NCBI GenBank assembly: GCA_036365455.1
Contig: JAWQUS010000003.1
Span: 6,716,001 to 6,780,000, forward strand
Length of the DNA stretch: 64,000 nt
Direction of reading: 5' to 3'
From: Macrosoma leucophasiata
Lineage: Eukaryota > Arthropoda > Insecta > Lepidoptera > Hedylidae
This document shows, piece by piece, positions 23,290 through 34,947 of the stretch (its first letter is position 1; each line of letters starts with the position of its first letter). A program made the position numbers and the translations under genes. Below the pieces are notes generated by a model. The model did no database searches, was not told the origin of the DNA, and worked only from the letters and a program-made list of their open reading frames with translations.

Positions 23290-23533
23290 CACAAAAATAG
23301 TTTAGGTAGGCACTCCCTTAACAATCGGGCGTTTTTCCACTCGGAACAGCTCTAGCGCCCCACTCTGACCGGCCAATGAAGGCAAGCCAGAGGTGAAAGA
23401 CCTGATGCTCTGTCCGGCCGTACCTCTGTGTGGCGGACGAGGCGGAGCCCAGTTCTCTCGGAGGAACTCGAGATGGTGGTAGGGGGTGGTGTCGCTACTC
23501 ACCAACAGCTCGCCACAAGCTGCTCTGCCCCCA
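23290..23533 (-). repeat. Unclassified GC-rich block, possibly LINE-derived
   Basis: A GC-rich island in AT-rich DNA with a short open minus-strand frame (VSSDTTPYHHLEFLRENWAP) running into (ATT)n. Composition unlike the surroundings; family not recognised. Confidence 0.3.
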
Positions 23534-23544
23534 TTATTATTATT

Positions 23545-24075
23545 ATTATTAATGTAATGAAATAGGTACTTGAATAAAAGTTTTCTACGGAGTTCTTCTA
23601 AACTTTCGAGTACAATACATTTGGTCGACTATTACTCGCAAACATGTAAAGCCAAATTAAGTGTGATAGTTTTCCTTTTAATTTCGTTATATGTAGCTAC
23701 TATTGCCGTAACGTTTGAATTTCTAACAACAACCGTTTAGTTGGTAGAGGGGGGGGGACACTTGAGTCTGTTAAAAATTGGCACTTTAAAGCTTTATAAG
23801 TCACGAACAGTTGACTTAATCGAAAAATGATGTTTGCACCCTAACATTTTTGAAAGACTTATATCCAACGATACTCCACACTATACAGAAAACGAAAATA
23901 AAAAAAAATCATAACTCTAAATATTTTTTTCTACATTTTTATTCTACCACTTTGTTGGCGTGATTAAGATGTATACTTGTGCCAAATTTCAAGTCTCTAG
24001 CCTCCCTACCTATCATACCGATTTTGCGCTAAACCGCGGACGGACAGTTACTACGGAACCCTAACAAGTTTTTGA
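23545..24075 (-). repeat. Family F inverted-repeat element
   Basis: Homologous (inverted) to 28628-29123: agtacaatacatttggtcgac, atgtagctactattgcc, aacaacaaccgtttagttgg, aaatttcaagtctctagc, ccgcggacggacag, ending tacggaaccctaac. Confidence 0.7.
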
Positions 24076-24724
24076 GGTACAGAATAGTAGGTACCGAATA
24101 TTAGATCATTCTAGTTCTGATTACAATTCACAGTCCATGTATAATGTGCCACTCAATATCTATGTAATTGGGGCAGATGTAGGTACTCGTACCTAACCTC
24201 GTTGTGTTACGTAGATTTAACAGGACTCATTTGAATTTCTATAATATCTTAGGTAGGTACTTGATTTTACTGCGATAGAATTTTAGTTTCTAGCAGATTG
24301 GTAGAAGAGATACCTATTAGCTTGACGGTATAACTAATAGGTAGGTATATTTTGTGGAAAAATAAATTTTAAACTTAAATAAGATGCCGATCCTATAAGT
24401 AAGAACACTAGGAAGCTACTACTGTTTTCTTGTCGAAGTGGCAATATAGTCGCATTTCGACCATTTGTAGAATATTCTGAGGCCTAATTTTTCACATTAT
24501 GAATCACAATTTTCATTAGACAGCGATTTGACGCTCATTTGTCTTACTTTTATCAATGCACGCGACAAATAAAATAAATTAATTAATATCTTAGAGCAAG
24601 ACAGCGGAACGATTCAATCGCGATCCTCCCATGGCGATAACGAATTTTGATAATTATACAAGGGGGATCAATTTTTAAACCCCAACACCCGTGTTCACTA
24701 TAAATATATAATGCGATTGTGGAT

Positions 24725-24945
24725 GGTTGCAGAGGCCCAGGAGGACCAAGACTGACCTACCATGACCAATTAGGTCGAGTTCTGTCTGATGGTGTGGTCA
24801 AAAGTTTTAGGAATCGGCTTGCATGTATGAAGAGAAAGATGAAGGTAGATGAGGCACGGGAGGTGTGTCAGGACCGTGATATCTGACGCTCCACGCTCTC
24901 TGCCTACCCCGTTAGGGACCTGGCGTGAAGATACATACTCCCGTG
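24725..24945 (+). mobile_element. RTE-type LINE 3' fragment (same subfamily as 8041)
   Basis: GRPRLTYHDQ-type and DEAREVCQDRD/LPTP-type pieces ending in ccccgttagggacctggcgtgaagatacatac, as in the 8041 copy. Decayed. Confidence 0.65.
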
Positions 24946-25215
24946 TTCTCGAAATTGGTTAGCGCCTACACTAGTTTACTAGCTAGTACACATACCTATC
25001 TATTGCTCGTAATTTCGTCCAAGTGGACTTATTTACAAAAAAATCATTTTTTCTGAGCAAGACTGCCTCAACTAAGAATTGTAACACCTTATTTATTTTA
25101 TTTGGTTTTGAGGCTCTGAGGTTTCAAACATTTTCGCAGACAATACCAGTCCACGCTATTCTTATTTCTATTGGCTCAAGCCCGAACTTTTCTCTACCTC
25201 ATTCAGTTTGCCTGA

Positions 25216-25433
25216 TTTTGTACTGGTGGTAGAGCTCCAGTGACGGAGCTCGCAGGCGTAGGCACCACCGCATTACCTAATATACTTGCCGTTAAATGGT
25301 AGTGTTCAGCACTATCGTGTTCTGGTCAGGTGGTAATGCACGACCCTGTAATTTCTGGCACAGAGGCATAACACCTTAGGCCTCCGGAGTGGTAACGCAT
25401 CTGCATTTTGACCTTGGTCTTTTTGTGGGCTCA
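25216..25433 (+). repeat. Family B repeat, 3'-truncated
   Basis: Begins ctggtggtagagctccagtg and stops after tgaccttggtctttttgtggg. A second, inverted B end sits at 25713-25772. Confidence 0.75.
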
Positions 25434-25712
25434 TCACTATTAGTCACAGCTTTTCTCGTTGATCGCACTGGGAAAAGTGCCGCAGGTGTTGCTATCTTTT
25501 TCTTGAACTCTCTGTCAAAGGGTTAAAGCTGTTCTTGGAGATATCTACTATCCGCCCTTTGATTATATCGTGTATATAATCAAAGTATCCGCCCATCATT
25601 GATTATTTTTCTACACTGGATTCTGTTGTTATCTCCTTTGCCTCAGTTTATAAACATCTGATGGGTGATCTTAACTTCCTCGCAGATCCGCGAAGTCTTC
25701 TTTGATCTATTC
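25434..25712 (+). mobile_element. LINE endonuclease-domain remnant
   Basis: Plus-strand pieces ALGKVPQVLLSF-like, ILGDIYYPPFD-like and HLMGDLNFLADPRS resemble the endonuclease of Jockey/R1-group LINEs (the GDLN motif). Interrupted by stops and a short palindrome. Tentative. Confidence 0.4.
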
Positions 25713-25776
25713 TATAGAAGTATGCGGTGGTGCCTATGTCTGCTAGCTCCAACACTGGAGCTCTACCAACAGTAGA

Positions 25777-26880
25777 TTGTGGAATTACTTCAAATTAGTT
25801 CAAATAGTATATGTTGAAGGCACCGAGAATCACCGACTCCGCTGTATGCTTACTTTAAAATTCGTTAACAGTTCGTTGGATCACTACAAACTTTTGGTGG
25901 ATGTCAACAGAAGAAAATTGATAGATTCCGTGACAACTCTTAACGTTGTCGGATCTATAGTCCAGTGCACCGATACCATAAAAACCATCGAAGTCACAAG
26001 TTCATTCTATGACTTATTATCAGCGTATCATGACATCACAAAACCAATTTGCTAGAAAGATGCTCCCAAGCATAACGTCATGCATCATATTGAAACTACT
26101 GGCTCACCCGTATTTGCTCGCGCTCGCCCACTTCCTCCCGCCAAATATCTGCAAGTCAAGAAGGAATTCGAATACATGTATCAAATTGGCATTTGTAGAC
26201 CTTCCAAGAGCTGTTGGTCTAGTCCGCTGCATGTTGTTACAAAGAAGAACGGTGATTTACGACCTTGTGGTGATCATCGCAGCTTGAACGCAATTACTAA
26301 ACACGACAGATATCCCATACCACGAATTCATGATTTCACATATCTGCTTGCCGGAAAGAAAATATTTTCACGAATTGATTTACACCGCGCTTACCATTTT
26401 ATACAAATTGCTCCTGAAGACATTGAGAAAACCGCCATAACAACACCTTTTGGACTTTTCGAGTTTCCACGAATGACATTCGGCTTACGGAACGCAGCAC
26501 AAACCTTCCAGCGATTCATGAACCATGTTGTATTTCAAGGCCTAGATTTTCTATTCAATTTTGTCGACGATACCATAATATTCTCCGACTCAGAATCTGA
26601 TCACAGAAAACACCTGGAAATAGTTTTCGATCGTCTAAACCAATACGGTGTCACGATCAACTTGGCGAAATGTGACCTGGGAAAATCAGAGATAGAATTT
26701 CTAGGATACCATGTATCTACAGAAGGCGTCCCTTGGATGACAAAGTGAAAGTTATACTAGAATATCCTAAACCCGAAACAGTGACTCAACTAAGACGATT
26801 TATAGGAATGATTAACTTCTACCGAAGTCACCTACCAAATGCCGCAAAATACCAAGCAATCGACATTCGATTAAATAAAT
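25777..26880 (+). mobile_element. Ty3/Gypsy pol fragment (protease end and reverse transcriptase)
   Basis: 25777-26055 resembles the end of the retroviral-type protease region (HYKLLVDVNRRKLID). After a stop, a 222-codon frame (26080-26748) spans the RT domain: [39 protein letters not shown], the catalytic FVDD box and FLGYHVS. A frameshift near 26745 precedes LRRFIGMINFYRSHLP. gag, integrase and RNase H are missing, so the copy is dead. Confidence 0.85.
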
Positions 26881-27300
26881 AATTAAGGTTGTTAACTTGT
26901 AGTTAGACGTCGGGTCGTGACGACCCACCGCTTACTGCTGAATGTTAAATCTTAAAAATGTGTGTCTGTCTTTTATAACTGTCGCTTTTACGATTCATCG
27001 AACTTTCAAATCACAACAATGATTAATAATGTTTTATATATTATTTTTTCGAACTCACACATGCGATTGAATTAAGTTTTCACGATGTTAAATAATCGAC
27101 GGAACGTTAGCGCATTTCATCGATAACAATCCTATCCACGCCTAGCCCACTCATCGGTCGATACAGCAAGCGCAGGTCCGCAATGCTCAGCTGGGACCTC
27201 TGACAGTTGGAAAGCTGACTTGTACAATAAACGCTCCATATTTGTATCATATCTCATAATACGATGGATTACATTGAAATATTGTAATTTATTTACCTGT
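26881..27300 (+). mobile_element. Possible LTR remnant next to the Gypsy fragment
   Basis: Non-coding stretch directly after the pol fragment with a retroelement-like AATAAA (27227) and hydrophobic-free AT/GC alternation. No second LTR or primer-binding site is in the window, so identity is only suggested by position. Confidence 0.25.
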
Positions 27301-27454
27301 TTAGTCAATACTGAGTTTATATTTAAAACACTCTACTAATGTGTGATATCAGTATTGACGAACGATTATTCGTTTGATTTCATTAAAACGATTTTAAAGT
27401 GGTGCTCACTTGCAGCTATGGTCGATCGACCACATTCACGTTTAAAGTGAGATA

Positions 27455-27710
27455 TTAAACGTAACTTCACGCCTGTAATCCGCCAAAGGGTAAACAAAGG
27501 TAAATGCATGCATTCAAGCATACTTTCAAACATCCACGATGCGCCTGTTGATATGTCCGGGCACTTTACCAAACTCCGAAGTACTGGGAAACTTCCAGAA
27601 AATTGAAAAATCCCAATAGAACCAGCGATAAAGGATTTTACACCGTTATCTCTGATAGCCCCCGAAATTCGGACCCAGGACCCCAGCGTAGAAGCAATAG
27701 ACGTAAATAA
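27455..27710 (-). mobile_element. tRNA-headed SINE copy, head damaged
   Basis: Minus-strand copy of the 35141 SINE: cctgtaatccgccaaaggg, gcattcaagcatactttc, gtactgggaaacttccag, gttatctctgatagcccccg, and a head near 27680-27705. Confidence 0.7.
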
Positions 27711-28627
27711 TAAAGAAAAAAAAATTTTTTTAATGTTGTGTGCCGCAACCCCGCTTCCCGACGCAAGTGTAGAAAAAAAAAGTTTGTATGGGGCGACTTA
27801 AAAAAAGGAAACTTTTAAGAACAGTTACAAATTGAAACATTAAATTGTAAGAAGCTGGTTTCTGAGATCTGGAACCTAGACCTGTATTATACAGATCACC
27901 AGGTACTGTGATCTGTAACACAGGTACAGAGTGCCTAGTGCAAGATTTCCGATCGCGATTTTTGCGTAAGAGTAAATAAAATCTCGCACTAGGCACTCTG
28001 ATCCCCGTGGTACTAAACGCTTAGTTATATCAGTATGTATGTTGCATTTAATAAGTATATTTGGAGGTAACTCCACAATACATGTTAGATAAAAAAAAAT
28101 GTTGTTAAATTTAGATATATGAAAGAGACTATGAGTGAGTGTGTGTTTAAGAATGAATCTGAAAGAGAGTATGTGTGACTTTGTAATCAAGTTTTGAGTT
28201 TATTTTTGCATTTGTTGGAAGAGAGATTATACCTACAAGTTTAATATTCTATTGATTTTGTTATACAGGTTACAACCCTGAAAACAGAAGAATTGATGAG
28301 AAGAAGATGTTCTGTATGTACAACATCTGTTTAAAAAAATATTCCGTCGAATTGATAACCTCCTCCCTTTTTTCGAAGACGGTTAAAAATATTTTATGAC
28401 TAGCGGCTCGCACCAGCTTTGCACGAGCGCAAAGGTGGTGCGAGCAACATGCATATCACTCAGTGAATATGCAGCTTTCTATTAGTGAAACTATTTTTGA
28501 AATCGGTCCACTTGTTTTGTGTGAAAATGTTACAAACGTACATACCAAAAACACAATCGTTTCCTCTTTATATTATTAAGTCTTGTATCGATACGCAGAT
28601 ATGCCCATACCAAGACGTCTTCCTTTT

Positions 28628-29123
28628 TTTAGGGTTCTGTAGTAAAAATAAGGGACCCGTATAGTTTCGCCATGTCCGTCTATCTGTCCGTCTGTCTGTC
28701 GGTCTGTCTGTCCGTCCGCGGTTTAGAGCAAAAACTATTGGTACTAGAGACTTGAAATTTGGCTCAAGTATACATTTTTTTTATTATTATTTTATTTTAT
28801 AGTGTGTGATATCGTTGGATAGGTCCTTCAAAAATGTTAGGGATTTCCTAATATCATTTTTCGATTTAGTTAACTGTTCGTGACTTAAAAAGCTTTAAAG
28901 TGCCAATTTTCGTTAGAGTCAAGTGTCTCCCCTCCTCTACCAATTAAACGGTTGTTGTTATAAATTCAAACGTTAGGGCAATAGTAGCTACATATAACGA
29001 AATTAAAAGGAAAACTATCACACATAATTTGCGAGTAATAGTCGACCAAATGTAATACTCGAAATTTTTTAACATCACATTTTTTCATTACATTAATCAA
29101 ACCTAAAAACTACGGAACCCTAC
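28628..29123 (+). repeat. Family F inverted-repeat element, complete-looking
   Basis: Ends tagggttctgtag and ctacggaacccta form 13-bp inverted repeats (one mismatch). Interior includes a (TCTG/TCCG)n tract at 28677-28722. Confidence 0.7.
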
Positions 29124-30154
29124 ACTGCGCGACACGCAGTTGACCGGTTTTTTATAATAGTTAATAGTACGCGCGGATACGAATAAGTTGTACGAAAAAG
29201 GTCCAAACTCTCTGCCTACCGCGTGAGGGACTTAGTGTGAAGATACATTTATAAAATAATATAAACACATGCATATGTACTTCTTTTTCTAAATAGAATA
29301 AACAATAGGCAACTTATTCACCAACGTTATAGACAAAGCAATTAATGAAATGAGTTCTTCAACTAACATCCTCGTATTTAATTTATTGACCATCATTGCT
29401 TTCATTTAAACCAACAGTTCCCAACAAGGGGGGCGTAGAAAGACGTCGAGAGAGGGACAGAATTTTTTTTCAACTACCTATGTCGAAGGTTCAGTTCATG
29501 CTTTCGTCCCTGTCAACCGGAAACCGTCGCTCTTTTTAACCGACTTCGAAAAAAGGAGGAGGTTCTCAATTCGTCCGGATCTTTTTTTTATGTATGTTAC
29601 CCGATAATTCTTCCCTATAGTAACGGATTGAACGTTGAAATCAAATTAAAAAAAATAGAAAAGAAATTTCACTCAAAGTTAAATTTATTATTGTTAAATA
29701 TTTTGTTTCAAGAAATGAACCTTGTATTTGTTGTTAGTAAAATTACCCAACTGAAAACTTAGTTATTATCTCGTCAGATCGTATGGCGTATAAGTACTAA
29801 TATGACTTGCCGCATTGTGGCATGCCGCGGGATGCCACACACAGGAGCCGTTTCGCGCCATGCCGTGCCATGCCGTCCCTAGGCGCCGGCTCTCAGCTTG
29901 TTCGAGGTGTCACTTTAGTAGGTATCTTGGGGGTCAGAATTAATATCAATATGTTTTACTTAGCCTGGGTCTTCACAACAGAAAGTTTGAGAAACTCTGA
30001 ACTAGACAGTTAAATTAGTGGAATGGAAATTAATCATTAGATACATTAATAAGTATTGATTTTTTGGTTATCGCTGTTCAGAATCATGTTGGTTTTGTTC
30101 TATCATCTCATAAGGAAACTAGTGATCGAACGACAATATAGTTTGTAGATTACT

Positions 30155-31426
30155 ATGGATACTTCAACGTACAATACAGAAATGTCTACGCCAAAAGTAA
30201 AAAATGATATGGAAGTTAAAAAAATTACGCAGTGTACTTTGAATAAAATTTTGTACACAGGAAGCATTATGATGAAGATCGAAAATTGTTTTGGGATTTT
30301 TCGATTCCGTATTGAAAATGGAAAGCTTTTACCAACAGAAAGAAGAAAGAAAATTTTAGGCATCATTATCATGGTCATTTTAATCAGTCCATACTTGATT
30401 AACTTAAATTTTTCACTGTCAAATACTTTGACAGGTACAGCTAAAATAATGGATATAATAAGCGAAATACCATTCCTTATTAATATTCTTCAATACATGT
30501 CCCTGCATCTTATTATTAATATATCATCTTTGCGGTTCAGTGAAGCTAATATAAACATTATATCAACATTTGTAGAATTAGATACTGTATTGCGTATCAA
30601 TACTAACGATAAATTTTACGAAAGTGCACGAAGGCAAATTATCTATTACCTCATATTTTTTTGTGTTTATCATACGTTTGTTATAATGTTGAGTTTATAC
30701 CCGGATCCAATAAATAATATAACATCAGTTTTGGGCTCGCCTGCGTACATACAACGAAATTTAATAATATTAGTGTTTTGCGTGTTAATCAGGATGTTAC
30801 ATATGAGATTACAGTTAATCAATGATTACCTTGAAAAATTTATAAGAATAAGAGGTGGAAATGGTCAATTTATGTTCATAAATGGGGGTAAACCTGCTAG
30901 ACTTGGGGTTGATTTTAATTTTATCGGTTCAGCGTCTGATAAAAACACAAAAATACACGTTCTAGCTATAGCGTACGATATCCTTGGAGAAACCTGTTGT
31001 TTGATTAACGATTTGTTTAATTTTCAAATTTTTATGATACTTGTTTCAACTTTTGTTTACACAATTATAACTATTTGGAGTTCATTGTATTACTTTCGAA
31101 ATGATGACAGCCCTGATTCTTTAATTAAAATAATAATTTGGTGTAGTGCTGAGATTGTAGCAGTTGGTTTAATTTCCTATACATGTGAAGTATTACTTCT
31201 GAAACGTAACACTACAAAAATATTAGTAAATGAGCTAATTATGGATTATGAGCTGCCTAAAACTATGCGATTGCAGGCCAAATCTTTCATGGAATTAATT
31301 AGTGTATGGCCTTTACGCATATTTACATATGATATGTTCTCGGTAGATATTAAATTAATGCTTAAATTCATAAGTGTTGCTACAACATATTTGATTGTGG
31401 TTATCCAAGTATCACATTTCATTTAG
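30155..31426 (+). CDS. Gustatory receptor, single coding exon, 423 aa
   Basis: An uninterrupted reading frame of 423 codons. About seven hydrophobic segments are visible (roughly residues 66-84, 104-123, 161-181, 200-217, 291-313, 324-348, 402-421). The C-terminus carries the gustatory receptor signature TY plus five hydrophobics plus Q (TYLIVVIQVS, 411-420), with V in place of the usual F. This is the insect 7tm_7 family: inverted-topology ligand-gated channels in taste neurons. Lack of introns fits the single-exon bitter-receptor clades known in Lepidoptera, but the ligand is unknown. The start is at MDTSTYNTE, with A at -3 and G at +4. Met10 is an alternative start. A decayed tandem paralogue follows 600 bp downstream. 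Confidence 0.88.
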   Translation: MDTSTYNTEMSTPKVKNDMEVKKITQCTLNKILYTGSIMMKIENCFGIFRFRIENGKLLPTERRKKILGIIIMVILISPYLINLNFSLSNTLTGTAKIMDIISEIPFLINILQYMSLHLIINISSLRFSEANINIISTFVELDTVLRINTNDKFYESARRQIIYYLIFFCVYHTFVIMLSLYPDPINNITSVLGSPAYIQRNLIILVFCVLIRMLHMRLQLINDYLEKFIRIRGGNGQFMFINGGKPARLGVDFNFIGSASDKNTKIHVLAIAYDILGETCCLINDLFNFQIFMILVSTFVYTIITIWSSLYYFRNDDSPDSLIKIIIWCSAEIVAVGLISYTCEVLLLKRNTTKILVNELIMDYELPKTMRLQAKSFMELISVWPLRIFTYDMFSVDIKLMLKFISVATTYLIVVIQVSHFI

Positions 31427-31528
31427 GATTACGATAATATTGATTGTTTCTTCATCTTTATTTTGTATGCTTTTACAACACTCGCAAAATATATAATTAC
31501 GTACTACAAATGTGTTGCGTTCTTACTT

Positions 31529-31534
31529 AATAAA
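31529..31534 (+). terminator. Probable polyadenylation signal of the gustatory receptor
   Basis: AATAAA about 100 nt after the TAG stop, followed 7 nt later by an A tract. Confidence 0.5.
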
Positions 31535-31742
31535 TTACCAAAAAAAAATGCACGTTGAAAACTGAGTGTTATTTATTCCCTCTCCTTATTTAAGACTAAC
31601 TGTGCCCGCGACTTCGTTCGCGTGGAATAGTGACTTTAGGCAGTTTTTTTTTACATAGCTTTATTTAATTTTGGATCGTAAACAATTATGAATAGCTAAA
31701 AAAATCTGGTTAACATTAATAGTTCTCAGTACACCATATACT

Positions 31743-31890
31743 AACGCCACCAAAGCTACCAATGCCACCAACGCCACCAACGCTACCAACTCCACCAATG
31801 CCACCAACGCCGCTAACGCCACCAACGCTTCCAACGCCACTAATGCCACCATCACCACCACGCCAGCAACGCCACCAATGTCACCAACGA
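31743..31890. repeat. 9-bp minisatellite (gccaccaac)n
   Basis: About 15 imperfect copies of gccaccaac between the two receptor copies. Its six-frame shadow is a VAL-repeat frame on the minus strand that is not a gene. Confidence 0.85.
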
Positions 31891-31897
31891 TACTTGT

Positions 31898-32035
31898 CTG
31901 GATTGGAATTATGTTCTTTAAAATTTTAACTTTCAAAGATACCAAAACCAGCCAGATACAAATACAGCCAAAGAGATTTTATTACAAGTCCATACATACT
32001 ATAATGCGAAAAGACTTTTTCCCCAACCTATTATT
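31898..32035 (-). mobile_element. Mariner left-end remnant
   Basis: The reverse complement matches the first ~140 bp of the mariner at 5681 almost base for base, including the terminal repeat and the following non-coding part. It ends exactly where homology of the gustatory receptor pseudogene begins. Confidence 0.85.
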
Positions 32036-33251
32036 ATGAGTAGAATTCTCTACGCAATCAACGTCATGTTAAAACTCAAACATTGTTTTGGAATTTTTAG
32101 ATTCTGCATCAATTGCAATGAGTTGGCAATAGGTCACCTTTTAGGTGACCTATTGCCAACTCAAGGAAGAAAGAAATTGTTAGGACTCGTTATTATTTGC
32201 ATTGTTATCTGTCCTCACATCATTTGTTTAAAATTTTCGTCGTCCAATACTTTAACTGGGACGCCTAAAATAATGGATACCATGGGCAAGCTTTTCGTTT
32301 TTCGTTTTCTGTCAATACTTTTCGATGCACATTTTATATGGTATACCGTCATTCAGATGCAGTGAAGGCAATATAAAAATGATATCAACATTTGTAAAAC
32401 TTGATACTATACTACGTCTTAACATTAACGATGAATTTTATGAGAAATTGCGGAAGCAATATTATTGTTTTATTATTATTTTTTGTGTGTATTCTATGAT
32501 TATGTTCATCATGAATGTAAATCTTGACAATATACGTGTTTTGCTCACGGCGGTTGTGTCTGCGTCCATCCATATGCATCGAAATTATGAAATTTTAGTG
32601 TTCTGCATTCTAATCAGGATGTTACACTTGAGATTGCAGCTGATCAATGATTAACTTGCAAAATTTATTATAATAAAAGATGGTGGTGGTCAATTGATGT
32701 TTATACACGGTGGAAAACCTGCGGGTATTGGTGTGGATTTTAACTTAATTGGTCCTGTCACAGACAAGAATACGAAGATACACGTTTTAACAATGGCATA
32801 CGAAATCGTCGGTGAGACCTGCTGTATGATTAACAGGGTATTTAGCTTCCAAATTTTCATGAAACTCAACTTTCATTTATACAATTATAACTATTTGGTA
32901 TTCATTATATTTTTTGAGAACTAACGGGGATTATAAATCTTTTACAATCATTTTAACTTGGGGCTGCTCAGAAGTAATAATATATCTCTCGGTATTGTTT
33001 GTTATAAATGTGAAATATTGCTTCACAAACGTAAAACAACAAAAATATTAGTAAATGAGCTAATTATGGATTATGAGCTGCCTAAAACTATGCGCATGCA
33101 AGCCAAGGCCTTCATGAAGTTAATTGATATGTGGCCCTTACGCATATTTTCATACGATATGTTCTCAATAGATATTAAATTTATGCTTAGATTCATAAGT
33201 GTTGCTACGACATATTTGGTTGTGGTAATCCAAGTATCACATTTCATTTAG
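32036..33251 (+). pseudogene. Gustatory receptor pseudogene, tandem paralogue of the 30.2-kb receptor
   Basis: The copy parallels the intact receptor along almost its whole length (CFGIFRF, SSNTLTGTPKIMD, EGNIKMISTFVKLDT, RMLHLRLQLIND, FIHGGKPAGIGVDFNLIGP, ILVNELIMDYELPKTM, TYLVVVIQVSHFI and a shared TAG stop). It is disabled by a frameshift near 32340, an in-frame TAA at about 32652 and further frame breaks at about 32870-32960. The first ~30 codons are missing: homology starts directly at the edge of a mariner remnant. An insertion near 32120-32162 forms a perfect hairpin. The C-terminal third is the best conserved part, which suggests recent inactivation or gene conversion with the intact copy. 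Confidence 0.88.
32120..32162. repeat. Perfect hairpin in the receptor pseudogene (20-bp arms, 3-nt loop)
   Basis: gagttggcaataggtcacct, ttt, then the exact reverse complement. The intact paralogue has no such insertion at the matching site. Confidence 0.9.
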
Positions 33252-33331
33252 GAGCGTGAATATTAAATTCATCACGATAATGTTTGCTGTGTGTGTTCTA
33301 AGGTTTTCGCGAGCTACAATCATTTTTATAT

Positions 33332-33494
33332 AACTGTTTTTACTGATTTATCTCGCGTATGTTAAACTAAACTTAATTTTAAAATTACCCCAACGTTTCG
33401 GTCGGTTTTCAGCTTTCACGATCCCGATCAGACTAACGTCGGGTTGATCTTATAAATCGTTTTTAGTACGCGAGATAAATCCGTAAAAATAGTT
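33332..33494. mobile_element. 163-bp inverted-repeat miniature element (MITE)
   Basis: 28-bp terminal inverted repeats with two mismatches (left contains gatttatctcgcgta, right tacgcgagataaatc), with cccaacgtttcggtcgg inside. Lies 80 bp past the receptor pseudogene. Confidence 0.7.
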
Positions 33495-33841
33495 TTATTT
33501 CAATTAATGTTTGCTGTGTTTTGTTCATACTTACCTACCATATTTTTAACTTTACACGCACAAAATATTTAATTACGTATTAAGGTACCTAAGGCTTAAT
33601 TCTATAAAACCACCAAATAATAAAGAGCACGATTAATAAGGAACACAATCGAAAAACTGAGTATTATTTATTTCCTTCTTTTCTAATTTAAGTACCAGTA
33701 TTTATTTCAATAACAATTGATAATTACAAGATTAAATGTGGATATTATTTGTGCCATTATCATTAGATAATGAACCGGATGACGGGTGGTTATAGTCAAA
33801 TATATAACTTGTCTAATCTCTTTGGTTATAGTGGCCTATAG

Positions 33842-34947
33842 AGGTTAAGATCCCACTGCAGAATCATTTCGTTTATTCAGATATATTTAAAAGATTATTA
33901 AAAGATCATCACTAGGTTGCCTATCAAAAAATGGCCAAAGTTTTTTTTTGGGATTGATTTTTTTCAATAAATAATCGTCTACCTCCCGGCAACATATATA
34001 AAAACTCTGAAAAATCACGTCTGCCGTTGCGCACTTGGCCCCCCCCTTCGTATTTTCGTTTCGCCCCGATAACTTTTTACGCCAATGATGTACATATGTA
34101 TTATTTATATATCAAATGAAAAGCCTTTTTTTTCTCACTATTATGGTATACGGGAGCCAATTTAAATCGACCGCAAATAAGAGTCGCTGGCTGTTAAAGA
34201 TAAATAAATTAAATAAAAAATACTTGCGGCCAAATTTTGATAGGCAACCTAGTGGATATGCAACGTGTAACAGGATTGAATATACAACCCGTAATTAGTT
34301 AGTTCAGAATCGATAACCGAATCGATTTCAGACATTTTTGATATAGGTAATATTTTGTCCCAAAGTTAATTAAAATTAATAAAATTATTGTCACCCATTT
34401 GGTGAACAATCAATACAAACAAAAATGAGACTAACGTCTGTCCAAAATAAAATGCTAGTCTCAATAAAATTATTAGAACTCGTTGAGACATGCTTTTTAT
34501 TATAAATAATGATTAAAAAAATAAAATAGTGGAAAATAAAAATTAATCTATTATTAGCGAGTGCTAAATGAGGGTACGCAAGTTCCGCTACATCACATCA
34601 CTTACTTTTTTCGGTTCGTGTTTTAAGTGTGGCCGTAGGTAGAGGTAGAGTAAGTATGCATAGGGTGTGCATACTGTTTGTACAAATTGTGGACAACTTA
34701 TTTCTTATATAAAAAATATTAAATACATGAACATGTAATTTGAGTCCATGTATAATACATGAACTGAAACATGGATACTATAATATAATACATGGATTAT
34801 AACTCGATTTTCTAATCGAAGTGTTAGATAGTGTGCATTATTCCCCTAACATGTTGTATATTCTCTAGATTATAAAGTTGCGTAAAAATTAGGTTTGCAT
34901 CATGGTATCTGGATGAACGAAATGATTCTGCAGTGGGATCTTAACCT
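33842..34947. mobile_element. 1.1-kb non-autonomous DNA element with 42-bp inverted ends
   Basis: 33842-33883 (aggttaagatcccactgcag...) and 34906-34947 are reverse complements at 40 of 42 positions. No long reading frame lies between them. A smaller inverted-repeat element (33910-34254) is nested inside. No convincing target duplication was seen. Confidence 0.75.
33910..34254. mobile_element. 345-bp nested inverted-repeat element
   Basis: Ends cactaggttgcctatc (33910-33925) and gataggcaacctagtg (34239-34254) are exact complements, extending imperfectly to ggcc. Confidence 0.7.

Noticed and set aside
31661..31945. 94-codon minus-strand frame made of VAL repeats
   Set aside because: It is the translation shadow of the gccaccaac minisatellite plus mariner sequence. 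No splice sites, no start context, no non-repeat content.
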